From NCBI GenBank assembly GCA_022572685.1, contig JACZVL010000010.1, positions 1-33,068 of the forward strand: a stretch of 33,068 bases of DNA, in the 5' to 3' direction. This DNA comes from Pseudomonadota bacterium. GTDB lineage: Bacteria; Pseudomonadota; Alphaproteobacteria; Kiloniellales; J153. The translations under genes were made by a program, and so were the position numbers. The notes below the pieces were generated by a model. It saw nothing but the letters and a program-made list of their open reading frames with translations, was not told the DNA's origin and made no database searches. How positions within the stretch are numbered: position 1 is the stretch's first letter; every line of letters starts with the position of its first letter. This document shows, one piece after another, positions 1 through 18,810 of this stretch.

Positions 1-359
1 GGGCGCTGCTGCGCGGGATCGGGCGCGAGGAGGTCGAGCGCGGGCAGGTTCTGGCCAAACCGGGCTCGATCACGCCGCACACCAGGTTCAAGGCCGAGGC
101 CTACATCCTGACCAAGGAGGAGGGCGGCCGCCACACGCCGTTTTTCACCAATTACCGGCCCCAGTTCTACTTCCGGACCACGGACGTGACCGGGGTGGTG
201 CATCTTCCGGAGGGCACCGAGATGGTGATGCCGGGAGACAACGTCTCGATGGAGGTGGAGCTGATCGCGCCGATCGCGATGGACGAGGGCCTGCGTTTTG
301 CGATCCGCGAAGGCGGCCGCACCGTCGGCGCCGGCGTCGTCGCCGGGATCATCGAGTAA
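1..359 (+). CDS. tuf: Elongation factor Tu, 3' end only (first tuf copy)
   Basis: This is the C-terminal 118 residues of EF-Tu, the GTPase that delivers aminoacyl-tRNA to the ribosome. The reading frame begins at base 3 and ends at TAA 357-359. It matches residues 279-396 of the complete EF-Tu gene at 15844-17034, so it covers the end of beta-barrel domain 2 and all of domain 3; the GTPase domain lies outside the window. The DNA differs from the second copy at only four bases (51, 59, 128, 236), all silent, and the two diverge immediately after the stop codon. Two near-identical tuf copies, one of them before tRNA-Trp and secE, are usual in proteobacteria. The gene is cut by the window edge and shows no sign of being a pseudogene. 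Confidence 0.97.
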   Translation, partial: ALLRGIGREEVERGQVLAKPGSITPHTRFKAEAYILTKEEGGRHTPFFTNYRPQFYFRTTDVTGVVHLPEGTEMVMPGDNVSMEVELIAPIAMDEGLRFAIREGGRTVGAGVVAGIIE

Positions 360-400
360 CACTTGAGAGTGGTGCGGCCGATAAAGCGAGTCAGAGCGAT

Positions 401-476
401 AGGAGTGTAGCTCAATTGGCAGAGCACCGGTCTCCAAAACCGGGGGTTGTGGGTTCGAGTCCCTCCACTCCTGCCA
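401..476 (+). tRNA. trnW: tRNA-Trp, anticodon CCA
   Basis: A complete 76-nt cloverleaf with an encoded 3' CCA. The acceptor stem AGGAGTG/CACTCCT is perfect, the D stem is GCTC/GAGC, the anticodon stem CCGGT/ACCGG is perfect, and the loop CTCCAAA places CCA at positions 34-36. The T loop is TTCGAGT. The T stem GTGGG/CCCTC has one T-T mismatch (positions 50-64), the only defect. Its place between tuf and secE is the conserved proteobacterial location, and co-transcription with secE-nusG is likely because no terminator separates them. Confidence 0.97.
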
Positions 477-520
477 ACCGCTGAAGCCGGTCACGTCGAG
501 GCATCGTTCTGCACACACTG

Positions 521-542
521 CCGCGGCCGGGTCGTGCCGCGG
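521..542 (+). other. Hairpin between tRNA-Trp and secE
   Basis: CCGCGG at 521-526 and CCGCGG at 537-542 can pair with a 10-nt loop. There is no T-tract after it, so it does not look like an intrinsic terminator. It may help 3' processing of the tRNA or stabilise the secE message. I found no convincing promoter in the 119-nt gap (477-595). Confidence 0.4.
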
Positions 543-595
543 ATCGGAATCACCAGGTCGGGGGCCGCGAAGTCGGGGCCGGACAAATCGGGAAG

Positions 596-787
596 ATGAT
601 GAAGTTCAATCCAGGCCAGTACATCCGGGAGATCCGGCGCGAGATCTCCAAGGTCACCTGGCCGAGCCGCAAGGAGACCACCGTGTCGACCGGCATGGTG
701 TTCCTGATGGTGTTCGTGGCGGCGCTGTTCTTCTTTCTGGTCGATCAGGTGCTCTCGACCGCGGTCAAACTGATTCTAGCATTCTGA
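596..787 (+). CDS. secE: Preprotein translocase subunit SecE
   Basis: Small inner-membrane subunit that clamps and stabilises SecY in the SecYEG channel. The 63-residue product is the short, single-span form common outside enterobacteria. The conserved cytoplasmic amphipathic segment with the motif [11 protein letters not shown] lies at about residues 17-27, followed by one membrane helix at about 31-50 and a short C-terminal stretch. There are two consecutive ATG codons (596 and 599), both near GGGAAG; the first is used here, and the second would remove one residue. nusG follows after 9 nt, the standard pairing. Confidence 0.95.
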   Translation: MMKFNPGQYIREIRREISKVTWPSRKETTVSTGMVFLMVFVAALFFFLVDQVLSTAVKLILAF

Positions 788-796
788 GGCTGTTCC

Positions 797-1327
797 ATGG
801 CGATGCGCTGGTACGTTCTCCACGTCTACTCGGGCTTCGAGAAGAAGGTCGCGGAGTCGATTCGCGAGCAGGCCCATCAAAAGGGCATGGACGATCTGTT
901 CGAGGATGTCCTGGTGCCGACCGAGGAGGTCATCGAAATGCGCCGCGGCCAGAAGGTCAGCTCGGAGCGCAAGTTCTTTCCCGGCTACGTGCTGGTCAAG
1001 ATGGAACTGGACGACGACTCCTGGCACCTGGTCAAGAACACGCCCAAGGTGACCGGTTTCCTGGGCAACCGTGGGCAGCCGAGTCCGATCTCCCAGGCCG
1101 AGGCGGAGCGTATCCTGCGTCAGGTCCAGGAGGGCGTGGAGCGGCCCAAGCCGTCGGTGACTTTCGAGATCGGCGAGACGGTGCGGGTCGCCGACGGGCC
1201 CTTCACGTCGTTCATCGGCCTGGTCGACGAGGTCGACGAAGAGCGCTCGCGGCTCAAGGTGGCGGTGTCCATCTTCGGGCGCGCGACCCCGGTGGAGTTG
1301 GAGTATTCGCAGGTGGAGAAGCAGTAG
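797..1327 (+). CDS. nusG: Transcription termination/antitermination factor NusG
   Basis: NusG binds the clamp of RNA polymerase, suppresses pausing, and links polymerase to Rho or to ribosomal protein S10. The 176-residue protein has the usual two domains: an NGN domain at about residues 5-115 (motif [10 protein letters not shown] around 60-69) and a KOW domain at about 125-176 ([11 protein letters not shown] then FIGLVDEV). The ATG at 797 is preferred over the one at 803 because GAGG at 786-789, inside the secE stop region, is 7 nt upstream. This is consistent with coupled translation with secE. Confidence 0.97.
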   Translation: MAMRWYVLHVYSGFEKKVAESIREQAHQKGMDDLFEDVLVPTEEVIEMRRGQKVSSERKFFPGYVLVKMELDDDSWHLVKNTPKVTGFLGNRGQPSPISQAEAERILRQVQEGVERPKPSVTFEIGETVRVADGPFTSFIGLVDEVDEERSRLKVAVSIFGRATPVELEYSQVEKQ

Positions 1328-1344
1328 CGACGAAGTCTTGAGGT

Positions 1345-1368
1345 CCCGGGGCCGAGGTCCGGCCCGGG
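1345..1368 (+). promoter_or_regulatory. Hairpin in the rplK leader
   Basis: CCCGGG (1345-1350) plus CCG (1352-1354) pairs with CGG (1360-1362) plus CCCGGG (1363-1368), with one bulged G and a 5-nt loop. It lies in the 114-nt gap between nusG and rplK. In E. coli L1 represses rplK-rplA by binding the mRNA leader, so this could be part of such a site. I cannot confirm an L1-specific motif. Confidence 0.4.
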
Positions 1369-1441
1369 AGGCGATACGACACGGTGCGGGAGGCTCGCCA
1401 TGGCCGCGACCGCGCGACCCGGAACCGGAAAGGGTAGAGTG

Positions 1442-1870
1442 ATGGCGAAGAAAGTCCAAGGGTACATCAAGCTGGAGATTCCGGCGGGGCAGGCCAACCC
1501 CTCGCCGCCGGTCGGCCCGGCGCTGGGTCAGCGCGGGCTCAACATCATGGAGTTCTGCAAGGCCTTCAACGCGGCCACGCAGAACCTGGAGCCGGGCATG
1601 CCGACGCCGGTGATCGTCACCGCCTACGCGGACCGCTCCTTCTCGTTCGAGACCAAGACGGCGCCGGCCTCCTACTACCTGCGCAAGGCGGCCCGGATCC
1701 CCAAGGGCGGCGCGACGCCCAGCAAGGAGGTGGCCGGGACCGTGACCATGGCCCAGGTCCGCGAGATCGCGGAGGCCAAGATGGTCGACTTGAACGCCAA
1801 CGATATCGACGCGGCGGCCAAGATCATCGCCGGCTCGGCCCGGTCCATGGGCCTCGACGTGGTGGAGTAG
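1442..1870 (+). CDS. rplK: 50S ribosomal protein L11
   Basis: L11 forms the GTPase-associated centre with 23S rRNA and the L10/L12 stalk, where EF-G and EF-Tu act, and is also needed for RelA activation. The 142-residue protein has the family length. The N-terminal domain carries the proline-rich segment [20 protein letters not shown] (about residues 20-39), and the C-terminal RNA-binding domain ends with [10 protein letters not shown] and a following helix. The ATG at 1442 follows GAAAGGG. An in-frame ATG at 1400 would add 14 residues absent from the family and is rejected. rplA follows after 5 nt. Confidence 0.97.
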   Translation: MAKKVQGYIKLEIPAGQANPSPPVGPALGQRGLNIMEFCKAFNAATQNLEPGMPTPVIVTAYADRSFSFETKTAPASYYLRKAARIPKGGATPSKEVAGTVTMAQVREIAEAKMVDLNANDIDAAAKIIAGSARSMGLDVVE

Positions 1871-1875
1871 GGACG

Positions 1876-2580
1876 ATGGCACGAACGGGAAAGAGGCTGA
1901 CCAAGGCGTATGAAAGCGTCGACCGGGACAACGCCTACGCGATCGAGGAGGCGGTCAAGCTGATCAAGGACTGCTGCAGCGGCAAATTCGACGAGACCGT
2001 CGAGATCGCCATGAACCTGGGTGTCGACCCGCGCCACGCCGACCAGAACGTGCGCGGCGTGGTCAGCCTGCCGCACGGCACCGGCAAGTCGGTCCGGGTC
2101 GCGGTCTTCGCCAAGGGCGACAAGGCCGATGAGGCCAGGGCCGCCGGCGCGGACGTGGTCGGCGCCGAGGACCTGGCCGAACAGATTAAGGCCGGCAAGA
2201 TCGATTTCGAGCGCTGCATCGCGACCCCCGACATGATGCCGGTGGTCGGGCGCCTGGGCCGGATCCTGGGCCCGCGCGGCATGATGCCGAACCCCAAGCT
2301 GGGCTCGGTCACCAACGACGTGGCCGCGGCGATCAAGGCGACCAAGGGCGGCCAGGTCGAGTTCCGGGTCGAGAAGGCCGGCATCATCCACGCCGGGGTC
2401 GGCAAGGTGAGCTTCGACGAGGCGGCCCTGGTCGAGAACGTCAAGGCCTTCGTCGGCGCCATCAGCCGGGCCAAACCGAGCGGCGCCAAGGGCACCTACA
2501 TCAAGCGGTTGTCGCTGTCCTCGACCATGGGGCCGGGGCTGAAGGTCGACGTGGCCAGCGTGTTCGGCGCGTCGTCCTGA
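1876..2580 (+). CDS. rplA: 50S ribosomal protein L1
   Basis: L1 forms the mobile L1 stalk at the E site, which helps release deacylated tRNA, and in many bacteria it represses its own operon. The 234-residue length is standard. The conserved segment [22 protein letters not shown] lies near residues 125-146, and the C-terminal motif [13 protein letters not shown] is present. The Shine-Dalgarno site (AGGGA) overlaps the rplK stop region. The downstream gene rplJ is separated by a long structured gap. Confidence 0.97.
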   Translation: MARTGKRLTKAYESVDRDNAYAIEEAVKLIKDCCSGKFDETVEIAMNLGVDPRHADQNVRGVVSLPHGTGKSVRVAVFAKGDKADEARAAGADVVGAEDLAEQIKAGKIDFERCIATPDMMPVVGRLGRILGPRGMMPNPKLGSVTNDVAAAIKATKGGQVEFRVEKAGIIHAGVGKVSFDEAALVENVKAFVGAISRAKPSGAKGTYIKRLSLSSTMGPGLKVDVASVFGASS

Positions 2581-2940
2581 CGGGCGGCGCGCGCGAGAAG
2601 ACGAGATTTCGGCACCTTCGGGGTCGCCCCCGAAAGGCGCCGGGAAACGGGACGGCGGAGTTGAAGCGCACGCGCGCGACGCCGGCCCAACCTGTCCGAG
2701 ACTGCAGGTGTCCAAAGGGCCTCGGCCCGGCGGATCTAAGTCCACCGAAACGGGGGCCTGCACAGACGGGAAGTGGAGCATGCTCCGGTCCCTGGGCTCA
2801 CACCCGGGACCGGCGGGCTTGAACTTCCAGGACAGGCGAACCGGGTTTTTCCGGACCTGTCCGGGGAGCCTTCGTGCAAACCGGCCGGCCGTCCCGCTCC
2901 ATCACAAGGGTCGGTGGCCAAGAAAGAGCAGGACCGTTCA
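2581..2940 (+). promoter_or_regulatory. Structured leader upstream of rplJ (L10-leader type)
   Basis: This 360-nt gap contains no credible gene. Hairpins readable by eye: 2615-2623 with 2628-2637 (one bulged A); 2703-2708 with 2757-2762 (TGCAGG/CCTGCA); 2785-2792 with 2806-2813 (8 perfect pairs plus inner GGG/CCC); and 2830-2836 with 2856-2862 (GGACAGG/CCTGTCC, plus inner CCGG/CCGG). CCTGTCC also occurs at 2691-2697, so GGACAGG can pair upstream or downstream but not both. Position and size fit the autoregulatory leader bound by the L10-L12 complex. No strong promoter or T-tract terminator is visible. Confidence 0.65.
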
Positions 2941-3459
2941 GTGGACCGAACCGAAAAGGAAGCGGTGGTCGCCGATCTGAAGCGGGTCTTCGACAGTGCC
3001 ACGCTGCTCGTCATTACCCAGCAATCGGGATTGACGGTGGGCGAGGCGTCGGACCTTCGCAGGCAGATGCGGGCGGCGGGCGCCACCTACAAGGTGAGCA
3101 AGAATCGGCTCACGAAGCGGGCTCTGGAGGGCACGAAATTTAAGGCGTTGCAGCCGCTATTCACCGGACCGACGGCGATTGCCTATTCGGCGGATCCGGT
3201 GGCCGCGGCAAGGGTCTGCGTCGCGTTCGCCAAGAAGAACGGGAAGTTAACCGTTGTCGGCGGGGCATTGGGCGAGGAGGAGCTCGATATCGAGCGAATC
3301 CAATACCTCGCGCAGTTGCCGTCGTTCGACGAAATGCGTGCCAGGCTGATCGGCGTCGTGCAGGCGCCGGCCACCAAGCTGGCCGGTGTCATACAGGCGC
3401 CCGCCAGTCAGTTGGCGCGCGTGTTCAGCGCCTATGGCTCAAAAGAGAACGCAGCGTAA
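2941..3459 (+). CDS. rplJ: 50S ribosomal protein L10
   Basis: L10 anchors the L7/L12 dimers to the ribosome and represses translation of its own operon. From GTG 2941 it is 172 residues, the usual alphaproteobacterial length. The N-terminal rRNA-binding domain contains MRAAGATYKVSKNRLTKRAL (about residues 40-60), and the C-terminal part ends PASQLARVFSAY before the L12-binding helix. The frame is open well upstream; GTG 2941 is chosen because homologues begin with the same D/E-R motif and AGGA at 2930-2933 is 7 nt away. GTG 2914 is a less likely alternative, with AAGGG only 3 nt upstream. Codon use is looser (TTA, ATT, GTT) than in neighbouring genes. Confidence 0.93.
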   Translation: MDRTEKEAVVADLKRVFDSATLLVITQQSGLTVGEASDLRRQMRAAGATYKVSKNRLTKRALEGTKFKALQPLFTGPTAIAYSADPVAAARVCVAFAKKNGKLTVVGGALGEEELDIERIQYLAQLPSFDEMRARLIGVVQAPATKLAGVIQAPASQLARVFSAYGSKENAA

Positions 3460-3501
3460 GCCCTGCGAGAAGATTGAAAAGTTCAAGCCCAGGAGAAAAA
3501 A

Positions 3502-3873
3502 ATGGCTGATTTGGAAAAGTTGGTGGACGAGCTCTCGAAGCTCACTGTGATCGAGGCGGCGGAGCTCGCCACGAAACTCGAGGATACCTGGGGCGTCTCC
3601 GCGGCGGTGCCGGTGGCGGTCGTCGCCGCGGCCGGCGATGCCGGCGAGGCGGCCGAGGAGAAGGACTCCTTCGACGTCATCCTGACGAGCTACGGCGAAA
3701 AGAAGATCAACGTGATCAAGGAGGTCCGCGCCATCACCAGCCTCGGCCTCAAGGAGGCCAAGGACCTGGTCGAGGGTGTGCCGAAAGCGGTCAAGGAGGA
3801 CTGCCAGAAGGGCGAGGCCGAAGAGATCAAAGGCAAGCTCGAGGCGGCGGGTGCGACGGTCGAGCTCAAGTAG
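3502..3873 (+). CDS. rplL: 50S ribosomal protein L7/L12
   Basis: Acidic multicopy stalk protein that recruits translational GTPases. The 123-residue protein has an N-terminal dimerisation helix domain (about 1-33), an alanine/valine-rich flexible hinge (about 36-55), and the globular C-terminal domain with the conserved [20 protein letters not shown] stretch (about 66-85). The Shine-Dalgarno site AGGAG (3491-3495) is 6 nt before ATG 3502, one of the best in the window and suited to the high demand for L12. rpoB follows after a 206-nt structured gap. Confidence 0.97.
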   Translation: MADLEKLVDELSKLTVIEAAELATKLEDTWGVSAAVPVAVVAAAGDAGEAAEEKDSFDVILTSYGEKKINVIKEVRAITSLGLKEAKDLVEGVPKAVKEDCQKGEAEEIKGKLEAAGATVELK

Positions 3874-3913
3874 TTCGCCTCGGCCGATGACGACGGCGGA
3901 TGCCAGGAGCTGT

Positions 3914-3985
3914 CCGGTGCGCGAATCGCGCACCGGGCCGTCGTGCGCGCCGGCCGGTGATCGGGGACCGCGTTCGGGGCGGTCC
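3914..3985 (+). promoter_or_regulatory. Two hairpins between rplL and rpoB
   Basis: The first is a perfect 10-bp stem, CCGGTGCGCG (3914-3923) with CGCGCACCGG (3927-3936), around a 3-nt loop. The second is GGACCGC (3965-3971) with GCGGTCC (3979-3985). Neither is followed by a T-run. In E. coli the rplL-rpoB gap holds an attenuator and an RNase III site that lower rpoBC output relative to rplJL; these hairpins are candidates for the same role. Confidence 0.5.
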
Positions 3986-4079
3986 GGCACGGAAATATCC
4001 GATTTCGAAGACGCCCGCCGTGGGTGTCTCAACGGCGCCGCCCGGGGCGCGAAATACGTTGAAGCGAGGACCATCTGAC

Positions 4080-12532
<8,453 letters not shown>

Positions 12533-12607
12533 TCCCGGCCCGCGTCCCGGCTCCGGAAAAGGGGCCGAGGGCCGCGGTATTCGGCGAAAAAAGGCTGTTC
12601 CCGAGGC
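12533..12607 (+). other. Gap after rpoC with a hairpin, no clear terminator
   Basis: CGGCTCC (12548-12554) can pair with GGGGCCG (12561-12567, one G-T pair) around a 6-nt loop. It is followed by GC-rich sequence and then an A-run, not by T residues. The rplKAJL-rpoBC transcript may read through into the str genes or end by a factor-dependent mechanism. Confidence 0.35.
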
Positions 12608-12636
12608 TTGACGAGGGTGCAGCGCAGCAATAGTAT
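12608..12636 (+). promoter_or_regulatory. Sigma70-type promoter for the str operon
   Basis: TTGACG (-35, 12608-12613) and TAGTAT (-10, 12631-12636) are separated by exactly 17 nt. Transcription would start near 12643, giving a leader of about 190 nt before rpsL. In a window this rich in GC a chance match this good in one of the few long gaps is unlikely. It would drive rpsL-rpsG-fusA-tuf and probably the S10/spc genes beyond, where I see no other promoter until 28596. Confidence 0.75.
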
Positions 12637-12662
12637 GCGCGCGCCTTTCAGGGGGCTGGTGG

Positions 12663-12781
12663 TAGACCCGTCGCGGTCTAGACGCAGCCTCGGCTGAATA
12701 CGGGAACAACTTGCTGGCGGCTGTTTCGACGGTCCGTGGACGACCCGCGGGAGCAGATGAATCGCTCCTGAGCGGGGTTTT
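12663..12781 (+). promoter_or_regulatory. str leader with attenuator-like hairpin
   Basis: The first stem is TAGACC/GGTCTA (12663-12668 with 12675-12680). The second is a nested hairpin, CCCGC (12744-12748) with GCGGG (12772-12776) enclosing GGAGC (12750-12754) with GCTCC (12764-12768). It is followed by one G and TTTT (12778-12781). Hairpin plus T-run inside the leader, before the gene, resembles a weak intrinsic terminator acting as an attenuator. The T-run is short, so termination would be partial. Confidence 0.45.
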
Positions 12782-12788
12782 GTACATT

Positions 12789-12828
12789 AAGCCTGAGCAT
12801 GAAGAGGCAAGCCTGAGAATGAAGAGGC
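12789..12828 (+). repeat. 20-bp tandem repeat duplicating the rpsL ribosome-binding site
   Basis: Two adjacent 20-bp copies (12789-12808 and 12809-12828) differ at one base, C versus A. Each contains GAAGAGG. The second GAGG (12824-12827) is 8 nt before the rpsL ATG and is the working Shine-Dalgarno site; the first is a spare. Each copy also contains an ATG that opens a five-codon frame, and the one at 12819 ends in TAA overlapping the rpsL start as TAATG. Confidence 0.85.
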
Positions 12829-12835
12829 CGAGTTA

Positions 12836-13207
12836 ATGCCGACGATCAACCAACTGGTCCGCAAGCCGCGCAAGCCGCCGGTGGTTCACAACAAGGTGCC
12901 CGCCCTGGAGGCCTGCCCGCAGAAGCGGGGGGTTTGCACCCGGGTCTACACGACCACGCCGAAGAAGCCGAATTCGGCGCTGCGCAAGGTCGCGCGCGTG
13001 CGCCTGACCAACGGCTTCGAGGTCACCAGCTACATTCCTGGCGAGGGCCACAATCTCCAGGAACACTCGGTGGTGATGATCCGCGGCGGCCGCGTGAAGG
13101 ATCTGCCGGGCGTCCGCTACCACATCATTCGCGGCACCCTGGACACCCAGGGCGTCACCGATCGCCGCCAGCGCCGCTCCAAGTACGGCGCCAAGCGCCC
13201 GAAGTAG
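12836..13207 (+). CDS. rpsL: 30S ribosomal protein S12
   Basis: S12 lies at the decoding centre and controls tRNA selection accuracy. The protein is 123 residues. The streptomycin-related positions are wild-type: K43 in the TTPKKPNSA loop and K88 in GRVKDLPG. D89, the usual RimO methylthiolation site, is present. It is the first gene after the str promoter and starts at ATG 12836, served by the duplicated GAAGAGG. rpsG follows after 17 nt. Confidence 0.98.
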   Translation: MPTINQLVRKPRKPPVVHNKVPALEACPQKRGVCTRVYTTTPKKPNSALRKVARVRLTNGFEVTSYIPGEGHNLQEHSVVMIRGGRVKDLPGVRYHIIRGTLDTQGVTDRRQRRSKYGAKRPK

Positions 13208-13224
13208 GGATTAGGGAGCCGAAC

Positions 13225-13695
13225 ATGTCGCGCCGCCATCGCGCCGAAAAACGTGAGGTTTTGCCGGATCCCAAGTTCGGCGACGTCACCCTCACCAAGT
13301 TTATGAACGTGCTCATGTATGCGGGCATGAAGTCGGTTGCCGAGGGCATCGTTTACGGTGCCCTCGAACGCGTCCAGAAGCGTTCCAGCCAGGACCCGAT
13401 CCGGGTATTTCACGATGCGCTCGGCAACGTCAAGCCGGACATCGAGGTGCGCTCGCGCCGGGTTGGCGGGGCCACCTACCAGATCCCGATCGAGGTGCGT
13501 CCCGATCGCAGCCAGGCGCTCGCCATCCGCTGGCTGATCCGCGCTTCGCGCGGGCGCTCCGAGTTCACCATGACCGAACGCCTGGCCAACGAGCTTATGG
13601 ACGCCGCCGCCAACCGCGGCACCGCGGTCAAGAAGCGTGAGGACACCCACCGCATGGCGGAGGCTAACCGCGCCTTTTCGCATTATCGCTGGTAA
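13225..13695 (+). CDS. rpsG: 30S ribosomal protein S7
   Basis: S7 is the primary binder of the 16S rRNA 3' major domain, organises the 30S head, and contacts E-site tRNA. The 156-residue product has the family length, beginning [20 protein letters not shown] and ending with the RAFSHYRW-type C-terminus. ATG 13225 has GGGAG at 13214-13218. In E. coli S7 represses the operon by binding the rpsL-rpsG gap; here that gap is only 17 nt, so that control site is unlikely in the same form. Confidence 0.97.
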   Translation: MSRRHRAEKREVLPDPKFGDVTLTKFMNVLMYAGMKSVAEGIVYGALERVQKRSSQDPIRVFHDALGNVKPDIEVRSRRVGGATYQIPIEVRPDRSQALAIRWLIRASRGRSEFTMTERLANELMDAAANRGTAVKKREDTHRMAEANRAFSHYRW

Positions 13696-13719
13696 GCCGG
13701 AATTCGAGAGACCCCAGCC

Positions 13720-15795
<2,076 letters not shown>

Positions 15796-15843
15796 ACCGC
15801 CAGTTCGTAATCGAGAGAGTTCAGCGACGGAGAACCAGGACCG

Positions 15844-17034
<1,191 letters not shown>

Positions 17035-17079
17035 CATTTAGGACGGCAGAGCGCCGATACCCACCGGATTGGACCGAAG

Positions 17080-17394
<315 letters not shown>

Positions 17395-17398
17395 GACC

Positions 17399-18184
17399 AT
17401 GCGAACCGGTTTGCTCGCTCAGAAACTCGGCATGACGCGGATCTTCACCGCGGACGGGGAACACGTGCCGGTCACCGTGCTCAAGCTCGACAACTGCCAA
17501 GTGGTCGCGGTGCGGCGCCAGGACAGCGACGGCTACGACGCGGTCCAGCTCGGCAACGGCACGGCCAAGGTCAAGAACGTCGGCCAGGCCATGCGCGGTC
17601 ATTTCGCCAAGGCCAAGGTCGAACCCAAACGCAGGTTGGCCGAGTTCCGGGTCTCCACCGACGCCTTGCTCGAGGTCGGCCAGGAGCTCTCGCCCGAACA
17701 CTTCGTGCCGGGCCAGTACGTGGACGTGGCCGGCATCACCATCGGCAAGGGCTTCGCCGGTGTCATGAAGCGGCACCACTACCACGGCCTGCGCGCCAGC
17801 CACGGCGTCTCGCTCTCGCATCGCTCCGGCGGCTCGACCGGCAACAGCCAGGATCCGGGCCGGGTCTTCAAGGGCAAGAAAATGGCCGGCCACATGGGCG
17901 ACCGCCGGAGGACCCAGCAGAACCTGCGGATCGTCTCGACCGACGTCGAGGAGGGGCTGATCCTGGTGCGCGGCGCGGTGCCCGGGGCCAAGGGCGGCTG
18001 GGTCCGGATCATCGACGCGGTCAAGCATCCGGTGCCCGAGGACGCGCCGTTCCCCGCCGGCCTGCGTGGCGGCGCCGAGGCGGCGCCCGAGACCGAGGCC
18101 GACGCTGATGCCCAGGACGCCGCCCAGGACGCCGCCCAGGACGCCGGTGGCACCGCGGACGAGGCCAAGGACCGGAAGGAATAG
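17399..18184 (+). CDS. rplC: 50S ribosomal protein L3 with acidic alanine-rich C-terminal tail
   Basis: L3 is an early assembly protein whose extension reaches the peptidyl-transferase centre. The core is normal and includes the [20 protein letters not shown] region, with the glutamine methylated by PrmB in E. coli. The protein is 261 residues against 209 in E. coli, because the last 45 or so residues form an Ala/Asp/Glu-rich tail. Inside it a 12-bp unit is repeated three times without change (18110-18145), encoding (AQDA)3. Such tails are likely disordered and outside the folded core. Confidence 0.97.
   Translation: MRTGLLAQKLGMTRIFTADGEHVPVTVLKLDNCQVVAVRRQDSDGYDAVQLGNGTAKVKNVGQAMRGHFAKAKVEPKRRLAEFRVSTDALLEVGQELSPEHFVPGQYVDVAGITIGKGFAGVMKRHHYHGLRASHGVSLSHRSGGSTGNSQDPGRVFKGKKMAGHMGDRRRTQQNLRIVSTDVEEGLILVRGAVPGAKGGWVRIIDAVKHPVPEDAPFPAGLRGGAEAAPETEADADAQDAAQDAAQDAGGTADEAKDRKE
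18110..18145 (+). repeat. Three perfect 12-bp repeats inside rplC
   Basis: GCCCAGGACGCC occurs three times in a row (18110-18121, 18122-18133, 18134-18145) and encodes AQDA each time. The repeat length keeps the frame, so copy number can vary without breaking L3. This is a likely slippage site. Confidence 0.95.
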
Positions 18185-18189
18185 CGGCC

Positions 18190-18810
18190 ATGAAGTGCGC
18201 GGTCACGACACTGGACAACAAGAAGGCGGGCGAGATCGATCTCGACGACGGGATCTTCGGCCTCAGCCCGCGGCCGGACCTGCTTGCGCGCATGGTCAAC
18301 TGGCAGCTCGCCAAGCGCCGGGCCGGGACTCACAAGGTCCAGGGGCGCAGCGACGTCAAGGGCACGACCCAGAGGATGTACCGCCAGAAGGGCACCGGAC
18401 GGGCCCGCCACGGTCCGCCCAAGGTGTCCCAGTTCCGCAGCGGCGGCCGCGCCTTTGGACCGCTGCTGCGGGACCATGCCCACAAGCTGCCCAAGAAGGT
18501 GCGCAAGCTGGCGCTGAAGAGCGCGCTCTCGGCCAAGGCGGCCGACGGCAAGCTGGTGGTGCTGGACGCGGCCAAGGCCGATTCGCCCAAGACCGGCGAG
18601 TTGGCGCGCAAGCTCGGTGCGCTGGGCTGGTCCTCGGTGCTGGTGATCGGCGGCGCGGTGCTCGACGAGAGCTTCCAGCGCGCGGCCCGCAACATTCCGG
18701 GCGTCGACGTGCTGCCGGAGCAGGGCGCCAACGTCTATGACATTCTTCGCCGCGATACCCTGGTGCTGACCAGGGACGCGGTCGAGGCCTTGGAGGCACG
18801 GCTGAAATGA
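18190..18810 (+). CDS. rplD: 50S ribosomal protein L4
   Basis: L4 lines the peptide exit tunnel with its long loop and is an early 50S assembly protein. The 206-residue product shows the tunnel-loop signature [20 protein letters not shown] (about residues 57-76), followed by the RSGGRAFGP segment. In enterobacteria L4 represses the S10 operon through an rpsJ leader, and that leader is not present here. The stop overlaps the start of rplW as ATGA, so the two are probably translationally coupled. Confidence 0.97.
   Translation: MKCAVTTLDNKKAGEIDLDDGIFGLSPRPDLLARMVNWQLAKRRAGTHKVQGRSDVKGTTQRMYRQKGTGRARHGPPKVSQFRSGGRAFGPLLRDHAHKLPKKVRKLALKSALSAKAADGKLVVLDAAKADSPKTGELARKLGALGWSSVLVIGGAVLDESFQRAARNIPGVDVLPEQGANVYDILRRDTLVLTRDAVEALEARLK

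Noticed and set aside
363-388. TTGAGA and GATAAA before tRNA-Trp as a promoter
   Set aside because: The spacing is about 11 nt, far too short, and the -10 match is poor.
1400-1441. Upstream ATG of rplK
   Set aside because: It would add 14 non-conserved residues. ATG 1442 gives the standard 142-residue L11 and has its own ribosome-binding site.
2773-2940. 56-codon N-terminal extension of rplJ
   Set aside because: It overlaps the structured leader and is not present in L10 proteins. GTG 2941 fits family alignment and has AGGA at 7 nt.
3900-4079. 60-codon N-terminal extension of rpoB
   Set aside because: The frame is open by chance. Family proteins begin at the ATG at 4080, which has a good GAGGA site, and the upstream part contains the rplL-rpoB hairpins.
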